Under the pieces are notes generated by a model that worked only from the letters and a program-made list of their open reading frames with translations, was not told where the DNA came from and did not search any database. From Nitrososphaerota archaeon (GTDB lineage: Archaea; Thermoproteota; Nitrososphaeria; Nitrososphaerales; Gagatemarchaeaceae), in contig JAGWHB010000007.1 of NCBI GenBank assembly GCA_028867035.1, positions 1-62,254 of the forward strand: a DNA stretch of 62,254 bases. Reading direction: 5' to 3'. A program made the position numbers and the translations under genes. This document shows positions 49,053 to 56,962 of this stretch, one piece after another. Within the stretch, counting starts at the first letter, position 1. Each line of letters begins with the position of its first letter.

Positions 49053-49358
49053 TTGGCGAATTGGAGGGATCCGCGGAGGCCAACGCTGCTCGAAGGTATG
49101 GCGGCCAGGTCCCAGCTCATAGAGGCCCCTCTTCACGCGTACGCGGTCCAGGTCTCCAGGTGCAGCGGGGTGGGTGAGTGTGCCGCGGTCTGCCCCGTCG
49201 GGGTCTTCGGCACAGACTTGGGAGGAAGATGCGCGGTGATGAATGAGGAGCTCTGCTTCGGGTGCATGGCATGCGTGGCCCAGTGCGCGGAGAACGGGGT
49301 AGCCGTCACGCCCAGGGACGCCAGAAGGTATCCGTCCGTCGAGGAGCTGCTTCGCTAG
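49053..49358 (+). CDS. Ferredoxin-like Fe-S protein
   Basis: 101 residues from TTG 49053. The first cluster motif CSGVGECAAVCP lacks the usual second Cys, and the second motif CFGCMACVAQCAENG is complete but followed by Ala instead of Pro. A [3Fe-4S] plus [4Fe-4S] pair is likely. It is the third gene of the membrane protein/ferredoxin locus, separated by 65 bp from the larger ferredoxin; TCTTATTAGTC near 49018-49028 may be its TATA box, so it may also be transcribed alone. Confidence 0.75.
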   Translation: MANWRDPRRPTLLEGMAARSQLIEAPLHAYAVQVSRCSGVGECAAVCPVGVFGTDLGGRCAVMNEELCFGCMACVAQCAENGVAVTPRDARRYPSVEELLR

Positions 49359-49474
49359 TCGCCGGGAAGCCGACGCCTTTTTGAAGGATGTTCCCCCCGG
49401 CCCCCCGTCGGTGAATCGTATTTTGACGTGCGCCTGTTGTCCGCGGGTCGGTTAGCGGGCTTCGGAGATTTGGG

Positions 49475-51292
49475 TTGGCATCGACTGGGCTTGGGTCCAG
49501 GATCAACGGGATCATACAGCGGAACTATCTGGCAAAGTGGACCGTCATAGGGCTGTTCATAGGCATAATCGCCGGTGTCGGAGCGACTATTTTCTATCTC
49601 ATGATTCAGTTCGCTACGAACTCCATACTGGGGGGGATCACGGGGTTCTATCCTCCAAACCCGGCAGGCGAGTCGGTCGCGACGGTCGGGCTGAATCCGA
49701 ATTTCTGGCTTGTCCCCATTTCGACGGCTCTTGGCGGCCTGGCGACGGGTCTGATCGTGTACAAGTTCGCCCCCGAGGCCGAAGGACACGGCACCGACGA
49801 GGCGATTGCCGCATTCCACAGGAAGGACGGGAAGATAAGGAGGAGGATACCGATTGTCAAGGCGATCGCTTCGGCATTCACCATCGGGTCTGGGGGAAGC
49901 GGGGGGAGGGAGGGACCGACAGCGCAGATAGCGGCTGGGTTTGGGTCGTACGTGGGGGACGCGCTGAAACTGGCCGTGAAGGATCGGAGGATTGCTGTCG
50001 CCGTCGGGATCGGAGCGGGGATCGGATCGATTTTCAAGTCCCCGTTCGGGGGCGCAATGCTGAGCGGTGAGATCCTGTACAGCGGCGGGGACTTCGAGAC
50101 CGAGGCGCTGATACCGGCTTTCATTGCCTCCCCGATCGGATATGTGATCTTCGCTTCGGTGACGGGGTTCACGCCGATATTTGGGAACTCGGTGTCCTAT
50201 GTTTTCAGCCAGCCGGCGAACCTCGTCTTCTATCTGATGCTCGGTGTGGTCTGTGGTCTTGTGGGGAGGGTCTGGACGACGTCTTTCTACGCGACCAGGA
50301 AGGCGTTCTCGTCCCTCAAGATACCTAACTTCATGAAACCGGTGATAGGGCTTGCGGTTTCAGGCGTCATCGGAGTTTTCTTTCCCGAAGTGCTCGGGCT
50401 CGGCTACGGTTTCCTCCAGTACCTGATCGACGGCAGGCTCAGCCTGATCGGGACGCACTTCGTCGCCGCTCCCATCCTCGTCGTCCTCATCCTCGTCGTC
50501 GTATTCAAGATTCTAGCGACCTCGCTCACGGTCGGTTCTGGTGGGAGCGCGGGTGTGTTCGCCCCATCGCTTGTGATCGGCGGCTTCGTCGGTGCCGCAT
50601 TCTGGGTCGTGCTGAACTCGGTCCTCCCCGGAGTCATACCCGTTCCTGCTCCTCTAGTCATCGTGGGGATGGTGGCTCTTTTCGGAGGGGTCGGACGGGT
50701 GCCCATCGCGGTGATCCTGATGGTGAGCGAAATGACGGGGACGCTCGCGCTTCTCGCACCGGCGATGATAGCCGTAGTCGTCTCATACTTCGTGACGGGT
50801 CCCAGGTTCACCATCTACAGGAACCAGGTGGCGAAGAGGTCGGACTCTCCTGCTCACAGGGGGGAGTACAACGTACCGCTGATGACCAAACTATTCGTGT
50901 CTGACTCGATGCGTCATGACGTGTTCACGCTTTCCCCCACCGACACGGTGGCAGCGGGATACCAGGCGATGCTGGACAAGGGTTTCCGGGGAATCCCCAT
51001 CGTCGAGGCGGAAAAGGCGGTGGGGGTCGTGACAATGAGTGACGTCCTCAGGATCCCACGTGAACAGATGGGGAACACGCCGCTGAAAGACATCATGACC
51101 CAGAACCTCTTGGTGGTTTATCCCGACGAGACGCTGTTGGTCGCCCTGGACAGGATGACCAACCATGGCGTCGGCCGGCTTCCAGTGGTCTCGAGGGACG
51201 CGGGAAACCTCGTGGGGATTATTTCAAGGACCGACATCATAAGAGCCTACAACAGGGCGATCGAGTTGCTGGCGAAGTCCGAGCCCACCTAG
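49475..51292 (+). CDS. CLC-type chloride channel/antiporter with CBS domains
   Basis: A 605-residue protein. The membrane part (about 1-440) carries GSGGSGGREGPTAQIAAGFG with the gating Glu of the GREGP motif, and GSGGSAGVFAPSLVIGGFVG (GxFxP). The glutamate indicates that the pore can be gated by protons, so it may be an H+/Cl- exchanger. Two CBS domains follow (about 475-530 and 540-595), with MTKLFVSDSMRHDVFTLSPT and IVEAEKAVGVVTMSDVLRIP, likely binding adenine nucleotides and regulating the pore. It starts at TTG 49475. It converges with the PPOX gene. Confidence 0.92.
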   Translation: MASTGLGSRINGIIQRNYLAKWTVIGLFIGIIAGVGATIFYLMIQFATNSILGGITGFYPPNPAGESVATVGLNPNFWLVPISTALGGLATGLIVYKFAPEAEGHGTDEAIAAFHRKDGKIRRRIPIVKAIASAFTIGSGGSGGREGPTAQIAAGFGSYVGDALKLAVKDRRIAVAVGIGAGIGSIFKSPFGGAMLSGEILYSGGDFETEALIPAFIASPIGYVIFASVTGFTPIFGNSVSYVFSQPANLVFYLMLGVVCGLVGRVWTTSFYATRKAFSSLKIPNFMKPVIGLAVSGVIGVFFPEVLGLGYGFLQYLIDGRLSLIGTHFVAAPILVVLILVVVFKILATSLTVGSGGSAGVFAPSLVIGGFVGAAFWVVLNSVLPGVIPVPAPLVIVGMVALFGGVGRVPIAVILMVSEMTGTLALLAPAMIAVVVSYFVTGPRFTIYRNQVAKRSDSPAHRGEYNVPLMTKLFVSDSMRHDVFTLSPTDTVAAGYQAMLDKGFRGIPIVEAEKAVGVVTMSDVLRIPREQMGNTPLKDIMTQNLLVVYPDETLLVALDRMTNHGVGRLPVVSRDAGNLVGIISRTDIIRAYNRAIELLAKSEPT

Positions 51293-51321
51293 ATCCCGCT
51301 GAAGGGCGGCGTTTCGTTAGA

Positions 51322-51846
51322 TTAGTAGGGTCCTTGAGGCTCTACGGAGGTATGGGCATCGCGGATGCCCTTGTCCCCATGGGGGTCCAGTTTCCCATAG
51401 TTCCAAGAAGTAAAGTAGGCAGGAGTAATCTCGATTACTACATAGCCTCCCGCTTTGATCTTGTCGAGCACAAGGCTGGCCATGGGCGCGCCCTCCTTGA
51501 GATATCTGGGAAGTATCTTAGCTCCGTGAGAGAGTGCTTCGTCGGTGTCGTCGATGATTCTCGCCTTCCCCTTTCCCTTCACCCCCATGTAGGGCCATCT
51601 GTCGTGATCCACATCGAAATAGACTTGGCTTCTCTTCCTGATATTGGCTGTCTTCTTTAGGCCGGGTTCCGTGAAAAAGTATAGCTTGGTGTTGGTTGAG
51701 TCAAAGTAATACCAGACTGGGTGTATCACAGGAGATCCGTCGTCGTTGGTGGTTCCAAGGATGAGGACAGATTTGCTTTGTGTCAGATATTCTCTCGCAT
51801 CTGTCTCGGACATCCCTATTCCTTTTTCACCCTCGAAAGTCTTCAA
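51322..51846 (-). CDS. Pyridoxamine-5'-phosphate-oxidase-like FMN/F420-binding protein
   Basis: A 174-residue split-beta-barrel protein. ILGTTNDDGSPVIHPVWYYF is the usual start of the PPOX/F420-dependent group, followed by LYFFTEPGLKKTANIRKRSQ and FDVDHDRWPYMGVKGKGKAR. Substrate and cofactor (FMN or F420) cannot be decided. An in-frame ATG at 51813 (MSETDAREYLTQSKSVLILG) is an alternative start. It converges with the CLC gene. Composition is AT-richer than most of the window. Confidence 0.78.
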   Translation of the reverse strand: MKTFEGEKGIGMSETDAREYLTQSKSVLILGTTNDDGSPVIHPVWYYFDSTNTKLYFFTEPGLKKTANIRKRSQVYFDVDHDRWPYMGVKGKGKARIIDDTDEALSHGAKILPRYLKEGAPMASLVLDKIKAGGYVVIEITPAYFTSWNYGKLDPHGDKGIRDAHTSVEPQGPY

Positions 51847-52043
51847 TTCATGACCCCCGGATCACGCGGTCCAGCTGCCCAGCGTCCAAGGGTCCTCCAC
51901 AGCCGTGGCCTGGGACACGCCTCCGGTTTGTCGTGCTGCTCTCTTAGGTCGGAATCTGCGAGCAGGCCAAGGCATCTTGTTTCTATGGTCACAATGAAGG
52001 ACGGCGGGTTACGCAAAATAAGTATTAGCTTGAGGTCTTAGGC

Positions 52044-52067
52044 GGGCCCGGTGGGGTCCAGACCCAT
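52044..52067 (-). repeat. Degenerate copy of the tRNA-Arg 3' end
   Basis: Aligned without gaps, 20 of 24 bases match 52843-52866, the T-arm and acceptor end of the tRNA-Arg gene, in the same orientation. The acceptor strand and T-stem bases are kept, but the T-loop has lost the conserved TTC, so it is not a working tRNA. The two copies bracket about 800 bp. Confidence 0.6.
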
Positions 52068-52102
52068 CATGGGTTCGAATCCTGTTTGACGACGAGGGAG
52101 TT

Positions 52103-52118
52103 GGCCCGCTGGCGGGCC
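52103..52118. repeat. GC hairpin GGCCCGC-TG-GCGGGCC
   Basis: Seven-base perfect arms with a 2-nt loop. It lies between the tRNA remnant and the NTF2-like gene. No T-run follows. Function unknown. Confidence 0.4.
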
Positions 52119-52209
52119 TGCCGGGACTCGGGCACCCACATGGCCGCTGAGGTACCTATGAGCAATAGGTTCCTGCAGACGCGGACAACATCAAAAGACG
52201 GCATGACGC

Positions 52210-52217
52210 CTTATATG
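52210..52217 (+). promoter_or_regulatory. TATA box of the NTF2-like gene (CTTATATG)
   Basis: Ends 31 bp before ATG 52249 and supports that start over TTG 52237. Confidence 0.55.
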
Positions 52218-52248
52218 TGGTGGTAGACGCTCACGTTTGGCTCGGGCG

Positions 52249-52701
52249 ATGTCGGAGACCGAAGAGATTGCTGCTATAGAGAGCCTGGAGAAGGCTTGGT
52301 GCGATGCATGGAACGCTCACGACATGGAGGCTCTGACAGCCCTCTTGCATCCAGACGTCGACTTCGTCACGGTCGGAGGAACATGGCTGAGGGGGAAGAA
52401 GGAATTCAAGGAGCACCATGCCCTTTACCACGCGACATCATTCAAGCACAGTACCTTCACGGTGAATAGGACCTCGGTCAAGTTTCTTCGTCCCGATCTC
52501 GCTCTGACTCATGTCAGATGGAGACTAGAGGGAGATTTCAACCCCGACGGCACTCCGAGGAATCCGAGGACAGGGATCTTTACACAGATTCTTAGGAAGT
52601 CTGGAGACGGTTGGCTCATTCTCGCCTCTCACAACACAAACGATATTGCAGGTGAAATGGGACCGACAAAGGAACTCCTCAGAAGCAGGCGATGGGACTA
52701 G
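52249..52701 (+). CDS. SnoaL/DUF4440-type NTF2-fold protein
   Basis: 150 residues from ATG 52249. IAAIESLEKAWCDAWNAHDM followed by LTALLHPDVDFVTVGGTWLR is the hallmark of NTF2-fold proteins of the DUF4440/SnoaL type, and the later strands (LALTHVRWRLEGDF, GIFTQILRKSGDGWLILASH) complete the cone-shaped fold. Members are small enzymes or ligand-binding proteins; here the role is unknown. The gene is AT-richer than its surroundings and sits alone between a tRNA-Arg remnant and the tRNA-Arg gene, which suggests acquisition. Confidence 0.8.
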   Translation: MSETEEIAAIESLEKAWCDAWNAHDMEALTALLHPDVDFVTVGGTWLRGKKEFKEHHALYHATSFKHSTFTVNRTSVKFLRPDLALTHVRWRLEGDFNPDGTPRNPRTGIFTQILRKSGDGWLILASHNTNDIAGEMGPTKELLRSRRWD

Positions 52702-52841
52702 GTTCTCTCCGCAGGCGTGTCTCGAATGCCCTAGGGACGTCAACCAAGGAGTGTTCGTCCAAGCGAAAAGGACAACTGAACTAATTAGGCAGTGTCAACC
52801 TCCACCAGCCAAACAGAGGTTATTCTGAGCTGTTTCATAAA

Positions 52842-52932
52842 CGGGCCCGGTGGGATTCGAACCCATGGTCACTGAGCCGCGGCTCTTCAGCTCCGAAGGC
52901 TGACGCCTTAATCCGTGCTAGGCTACGGGCCC
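52842..52932 (-). tRNA. tRNA-Arg (UCG) with an enlarged variable region
   Basis: On the minus strand the acceptor arms GGGCCCG/CGGGCCC, the D-arm (GCCT...AGGC with A14, GG and A21), the anticodon arm TCAGC-CTTCGGA-GCTGA and the T-loop TTCGAAT are all recognisable; the anticodon is TCG. The variable region is 20 nt instead of about 5 and includes GAGCC/GGCTC complementary arms. The first T-stem pair is A-C. Either a short intron of about 15 nt sits at a non-canonical site, or the tRNA carries an unusual class-II-like arm. No CCA is encoded. Confidence 0.85.
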
Positions 52933-52958
52933 GAGAGCGCTGCGACCAACCTGGGTAA

Positions 52959-54020
52959 TTAAGACATGAGCCGCGTGATGTTCTCCTCGAAAGGTATGCC
53001 AATGAGGCCTCTCTCTGTTATCATTGAAGTCACGAGTTCCGGAGGTGTCATGTCGAAGGCGGGGTTCGACACAGGGACCCCCTTGGGCGCTATCCGTTTG
53101 CCTCTGATCAAGACCACCTCTTCGGTCCCCCTTTCTTCGATGGTCACCTGTTCATGGGTCCGCGTTAGATCGAACGTCGAGCGCGGGGCCGCCGGGTGGA
53201 AAGGGACCCCGTGCCTCTTGGCGAGCACCGCCTCCTGGTAGGTCCCGATCTTGTTGAATACATATCCGTCTCTGGTAATCCTATCCGCCCCCACGATCAC
53301 CCTGTCGACCCTGCCCAGGCTCAACATGTGACCTACGGCCGTGTCGGCGATGAGGGTGCAGGGAATCCTGTCCCTCGCGAGCTCGAAGGCGGTCAGGCGT
53401 GCCCCCTGGAGGGCGGGCCTGGTCTCTGGGACGAGGACTTTGATCAGCTTTCCCTGCTCGACAGCTGCCCTGACGACTCCGAGGGCTGTTCCGTAGCCGA
53501 CGGTCGCCAGGGCGCCGGCGTTGCACTGGGTGAGGACAGTGTCCCCGTCACGGATGAGGTCAGCTCCCGCCCTCCCGAGCTTCCTGTTCACTTCGACGTC
53601 CTCCTCCTCCATGACTTTGACCTCGGCTGCGACCTCCTCCTTGGCTTCGCGCACAGAACTGGCAGCGCGAGCCTTCCCCATGACCCGGTCTATCCCCCAG
53701 AAGAGGTTCACCGCAGTCGGCCTTGTCGAACGAAGGAGCGCCGCACTGGACTCCATGTCGCGGAACAGGTCGGGGAGGCGATTCGCTTTCGAGCGCTGCG
53801 CGGCCAGCGCAAGGCCCATGGCCGCGGCTACGCCGATGGCAGGGGCGCCCCTGACCACCATGGTCTTGATGGCAGCCGCGACCTGCTCCGGGGTCCTGTA
53901 GACCACGTAAGAGAATCTGTTGGGGAGAGCCGTCTGGTCGATCATCTTCACCCTGCCGTTGTCCCAGCTCACAGTGCGCAGTGTGAAGAAGTCGGCCATG
54001 TCTTCGGATGTGAGGCTCAT
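52959..54020 (-). CDS. mtnA: Methylthioribose-1-phosphate isomerase (eIF2B-like family)
   Basis: 353 residues; in-frame ATG 53999 is an alternative start. The family isomerises 5-methylthioribose-1-phosphate in methionine salvage; related archaeal proteins use ribose-1,5-bisphosphate. VVRGAPAIGVAAAMGLALAA, the catalytic Cys in LTQCNAGALATVGYGT and the catalytic Asp in VIVGADRITRDGYVFNKIGT are all present, favouring an active MtnA-type isomerase over an eIF2B regulatory subunit. It is divergent from endA. Confidence 0.87.
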   Translation of the reverse strand: MSLTSEDMADFFTLRTVSWDNGRVKMIDQTALPNRFSYVVYRTPEQVAAAIKTMVVRGAPAIGVAAAMGLALAAQRSKANRLPDLFRDMESSAALLRSTRPTAVNLFWGIDRVMGKARAASSVREAKEEVAAEVKVMEEEDVEVNRKLGRAGADLIRDGDTVLTQCNAGALATVGYGTALGVVRAAVEQGKLIKVLVPETRPALQGARLTAFELARDRIPCTLIADTAVGHMLSLGRVDRVIVGADRITRDGYVFNKIGTYQEAVLAKRHGVPFHPAAPRSTFDLTRTHEQVTIEERGTEEVVLIRGKRIAPKGVPVSNPAFDMTPPELVTSMITERGLIGIPFEENITRLMS

Positions 54021-54099
54021 ATCTCTAAAGGGTTTCTAGGGCGCCTGCGCGCTCATCACCTTCAAATAGAGTCCGGGTGGCGTCGACAATCCGAGAGCA

Positions 54100-54648
54100 T
54101 TGGAAGAGCCCCAGGCCCAAGAAGAGCAGATCCGCCCCTTCAAGGCTATCCTTGACGATGGAGAGGTCAAAGTCGAGGAGAAAGACAGGTTCGGAGAGCT
54201 CGAAGACTCCGGATATGGGAGCAGGGAGGGACAGGAGCTGAGGCTCAGGGACTTCGAAGCCCTTTACCTCCTGTACGTCAAGAAGCTGGAACTCGAGGAG
54301 AAGGGCGGGAAGAAGGTGGGTTTCGAAAGGCTTGCGGAGGTGTCCCAGAAGAATGCAGGAGACTCTTGGACAAAGTTCGTGATATACAGGGACTTGCGGA
54401 GCAGAGGTTACATCGTCAGAGAGGGCTTCGGGTTTGGGACGGACCTCAGGGTCTATGAGCGTGGGGACTACCCCAAGAAGCCGGCGAAGTACGTCGTCTT
54501 CGCCCTGGACGAAGGCATAGAGAAAGGGATGGGGGACCTCCAAAAGTCGGTGAAGGAGATGGCCAAGATGGGGAAGGAGGCGATCATAGCCGTCATCGAG
54601 CGGAGAGGGGAGGTGATTTACTACAAGGTCAGCAGAGCCAGGTTCTGA
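54100..54648 (+). CDS. endA: tRNA-splicing endonuclease homologue lacking the catalytic His
   Basis: A 182-residue protein of the EndA family, which cuts bulge-helix-bulge introns. The C-terminal nuclease domain is clear: RSRGYIVREGFGFGTDLRVY, YVVFALDEG, and MGKEAIIAVIERRGEVIYYK. The Tyr of RVYERG and the Lys of MGKEAI are where two of the three catalytic residues belong, but the expected His before the YVV strand is absent (YPKKPAKYVV), and the whole protein has no His. It may be the structural subunit of a heteromeric enzyme, with the catalytic partner encoded elsewhere. It starts at TTG 54100; ubiA follows 6 bp after the stop. Confidence 0.8.
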   Translation: MEEPQAQEEQIRPFKAILDDGEVKVEEKDRFGELEDSGYGSREGQELRLRDFEALYLLYVKKLELEEKGGKKVGFERLAEVSQKNAGDSWTKFVIYRDLRSRGYIVREGFGFGTDLRVYERGDYPKKPAKYVVFALDEGIEKGMGDLQKSVKEMAKMGKEAIIAVIERRGEVIYYKVSRARF

Positions 54649-54654
54649 GCCGAG

Positions 54655-55500
54655 ATGAACGTAAGGGCCGTGCTCGACCTCGTTAGGCCGGTCAACTGTA
54701 TCATGATAGGCTTCGCGGTGATCGTGGGGGCGTTCGTTTCAAAGCCGCCTTCGGTCCTGACGGTCCAGCTTGGTCTTGGGTTCCTCACAGGGTTCTTCGT
54801 TTGCGCCTATTCCATGGTCGTGAACGACGAATATGACGTGGAGGTCGACAGGGTCAACAGGCCCGAACGGCCGATACCCAGCGGCAGGGTCTCGGTCAAA
54901 GACGCTTCGAGGCTTTCTTTCGCGGTCCTGGGCGCGGGGATGGCGTGCTCTTTACTGTCACTTGGCCCGCTGGCCGTGGCGATTGCGGCGGCCTATGCGT
55001 TCTTGTCGTGGCTGTACAACAGCAGGGCCAAGAAGACCGGGCTCGCAGGTAACCTGGTCGTCGCGTCCTCGCTGGCGATACCCTTCATCTACGGGGGAGC
55101 AGTGTCTGGTGGGTCCATAGGCGGCTCCCTCCTGTTGATGATGGCGCTGACGGCGTTCTTCTCCGGGGTCGGAAGAGAGGTGGTGAAAGCGATGGCCGAC
55201 GTCGAGGGGGATGCCAAGAGGGAGATCAGTTCGCTTGCGAGGAGGAGAGGGCTCGGCTTTGCGTCATGGGTAGGGGCGCTCTTCTTCATCTTGGCGGTGC
55301 TCACAAGCTGGGTGCCTCTGTTGACGGGGCTGGCCAATGGGATCTACACCTTCGGCGTGGTGGTCCCTGACGCGATTTTCATTTACCTCGCCGTCGCCAT
55401 AGTGGCAAAACACGAACCTGCGAACGCCTACAAGGTGAAGAAGATTGCACTGGTGGGAATGTCCGTGGGACTGCTGGTCTTCATCGGAGGGGCGTTCTAA
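54655..55500 (+). CDS. ubiA: UbiA prenyltransferase, digeranylgeranylglyceryl phosphate synthase-like
   Basis: A 281-residue membrane enzyme with about eight helices that adds the second geranylgeranyl chain in archaeal lipid synthesis. The first Asp-rich motif NDEYDVEVDRVNRPERPIPS is the archaeal DGGGPS form, and the second is VVKAMADVEGDAKR. It starts at ATG, 6 bp after endA, and the rfcL ATG comes 1 bp after its stop, so endA-ubiA-rfcL look like one operon. It belongs to the same pathway as the G1P dehydrogenase at 13 kb. Confidence 0.87.
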   Translation: MNVRAVLDLVRPVNCIMIGFAVIVGAFVSKPPSVLTVQLGLGFLTGFFVCAYSMVVNDEYDVEVDRVNRPERPIPSGRVSVKDASRLSFAVLGAGMACSLLSLGPLAVAIAAAYAFLSWLYNSRAKKTGLAGNLVVASSLAIPFIYGGAVSGGSIGGSLLLMMALTAFFSGVGREVVKAMADVEGDAKREISSLARRRGLGFASWVGALFFILAVLTSWVPLLTGLANGIYTFGVVVPDAIFIYLAVAIVAKHEPANAYKVKKIALVGMSVGLLVFIGGAF

Positions 55501-55501
55501 C

Positions 55502-56686
55502 ATGTGGACGGAGAAGTACAGGCCCGCCAGCCTGGAGGAGATGGTAGGAAACGAGGAGGCGAGGGCGAAGCTCCTCCTCTGGCTCAAGAAGTGGAAGCAG
55601 GGGGGCAAGGCGGCCCTGCTCGTCGGCCCTCCGGGGACAGGGAAGACGACCACGGTGCACCTTGCGGCGGCTGAGATGGGGTTGGAGCTCGTAGAATTGA
55701 ACGCCAGCGATTCGAGGACGAAGGACAGGCTGTCGAAGAAGGTGGGCGAGGCGATGGCGAGCACAAGCCTCTTCGGGGGCAGGTCGCTGATATTTCTCGA
55801 CGAGGTGGATGGGCTCGCGGGCAGGTCGGACTACGGGGCGATAGATTTCATCAAAGATGCGGTTCGGAGGAGCGAAAGCCCCGTCGTGATGGCAGCCAAC
55901 GACCCGGAGTCGGGCGAGGTCAAGAAGCTGGGGAGCGCTACAAGCAGGATCGAGTTCCGCAAACCAGACCTCACGGACGTGGAGGAGAGGCTTGCTGATA
56001 TAGGGAGAAAGGAGGGATTACACGCGAGCCCTGGCGAGATCTCGGAGGTCGCGAAGGCCGCGAACGGGGACCTCAGGGCCGCCGTGAACTTCCTGCAATC
56101 CGGAATCCCAGCCAGGAAGGACGAGGAGCTCACGGCGTCCGAGTCCGTGAACGCGTTCTTTGACGCGACGGACGAGAAGGCTGCGCTCAGAGCCCTCAGG
56201 GCATATCCAGGCCAGCCAAGGGAGAAGCTCCGCGATATATTCACGGCTGTGACGAGGTCGCGGGTCCACGAGGAAAGGAAAGCGGACGCGCTCGAAGCTC
56301 TCTCCAGGGCAGACGTGGTCATGGGTAGGATAATGCGCGGGAAGGACTGGAGGCTCCTGAGGTACCTCGACCCCATGCTTGCCTCGGGCCTATGGAAGGC
56401 ACTGGGGGACGGAGGCGCGAGATATACAGTCGACGCGGTCCCGTGGTCCCTGCAGGTGAGGATCTGGAACGATGCGAGGAAGCTGAAGGACATCGCCGGC
56501 CTGGCAGGGAAGAAGGTCGGGACAAGCCAGAAGGGGTTCCTCGCCGAAGACATGCCGTTTCTGCTGTTGCTTTGCGCCGACGGCGGGTTCAGGGAGAGCT
56601 TCGTCGACGCCCTCGGTCTTGAGGAGAACTATGACGTGTTCCTGGCCAAAGAAGCGGGAAGGGCGGGAAGGGCAGGAAGGCGCTAG
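55502..56686 (+). CDS. rfcL: Replication factor C large subunit
   Basis: 394 residues from ATG 55502 (MWTEKYRPASLEEMVGNEEA). Walker A is GPPGTGKTTTVHLAA, the sensor-region NASDSRTKDRL is typical of RfcL, and Walker B is IFLDEVDGLAG. The C-terminal collar is shorter than in many archaea and ends in an Ala/Gly/Arg repeat (AGRAGRAGRR) with no obvious PCNA-interacting peptide. With RfcS it forms the PCNA clamp loader. It starts 1 bp after ubiA and converges on the winged-helix gene with a 4-bp overlap. Confidence 0.92.
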   Translation: MWTEKYRPASLEEMVGNEEARAKLLLWLKKWKQGGKAALLVGPPGTGKTTTVHLAAAEMGLELVELNASDSRTKDRLSKKVGEAMASTSLFGGRSLIFLDEVDGLAGRSDYGAIDFIKDAVRRSESPVVMAANDPESGEVKKLGSATSRIEFRKPDLTDVEERLADIGRKEGLHASPGEISEVAKAANGDLRAAVNFLQSGIPARKDEELTASESVNAFFDATDEKAALRALRAYPGQPREKLRDIFTAVTRSRVHEERKADALEALSRADVVMGRIMRGKDWRLLRYLDPMLASGLWKALGDGGARYTVDAVPWSLQVRIWNDARKLKDIAGLAGKKVGTSQKGFLAEDMPFLLLLCADGGFRESFVDALGLEENYDVFLAKEAGRAGRAGRR

Positions 56687-56955
56687 TTGGGAAGAGGCGG
56701 GGCAGATTCGACTGCTTCTTTCCAGTCGGAGTAGAACCGCGTCAGCGCCAGGGTCAGGGGGCTCCCCTGGTCGAGCCTGAATATCCTTATCCGGTTGAAG
56801 TGCTTTTCGGTGATGATTCCGGACCTCGTCAGGAATTCGAGGTGGCGGGCGGTTGCACTGTGGGAGAGCCCTGACCTCCTCATTATCTCGGATATGTTCA
56901 GCTCCCCCGTCTCCAGCATTATCGTGAGCACCTTGGTCCTCCCGTAGGAGGACAT
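56683..56955 (-). CDS. Small winged-helix DNA-binding protein (ArsR-like)
   Basis: A 90-residue protein that is essentially one winged helix: TKVLTIMLETGELNISEIMR, recognition helix SHSATARHLEFLTRSGII, and wing NRIRIFRLD. No Cys pair for metal sensing. It lies 7 bp downstream of the orc1/cdc6 stop in the same direction, so it may be co-transcribed with it. Target unknown. Confidence 0.78.
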   Translation of the reverse strand: MSSYGRTKVLTIMLETGELNISEIMRRSGLSHSATARHLEFLTRSGIITEKHFNRIRIFRLDQGSPLTLALTRFYSDWKEAVESAPPLPN

Positions 56956-56962
56956 GAGCTTC

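Larger units (their letters stand above)
51847..52248. other. Gene-poor stretch of about 400 bp with tRNA-like remnants
   Basis: No convincing coding frame. It contains a 24-nt copy of the tRNA-Arg 3' end, an oppositely oriented T-arm-like stretch (ATGGGTTCGAATCC at 52069-52082), a strong GC hairpin, and a TATA-like box before the NTF2-like gene. Confidence 0.6.

Noticed and set aside
52069..52091. Possible plus-strand tRNA with T-arm ATGGGTTCGAATCCTGT
   Set aside because: No matching acceptor, D-arm or anticodon arm could be found upstream, so only the T-arm-like sequence is supported.
52041..52140. Structured GC-rich segment considered as SRP RNA or RNase P RNA
   Set aside because: It lacks the conserved helix 8 and P4 sequence elements of these RNAs and is too short.
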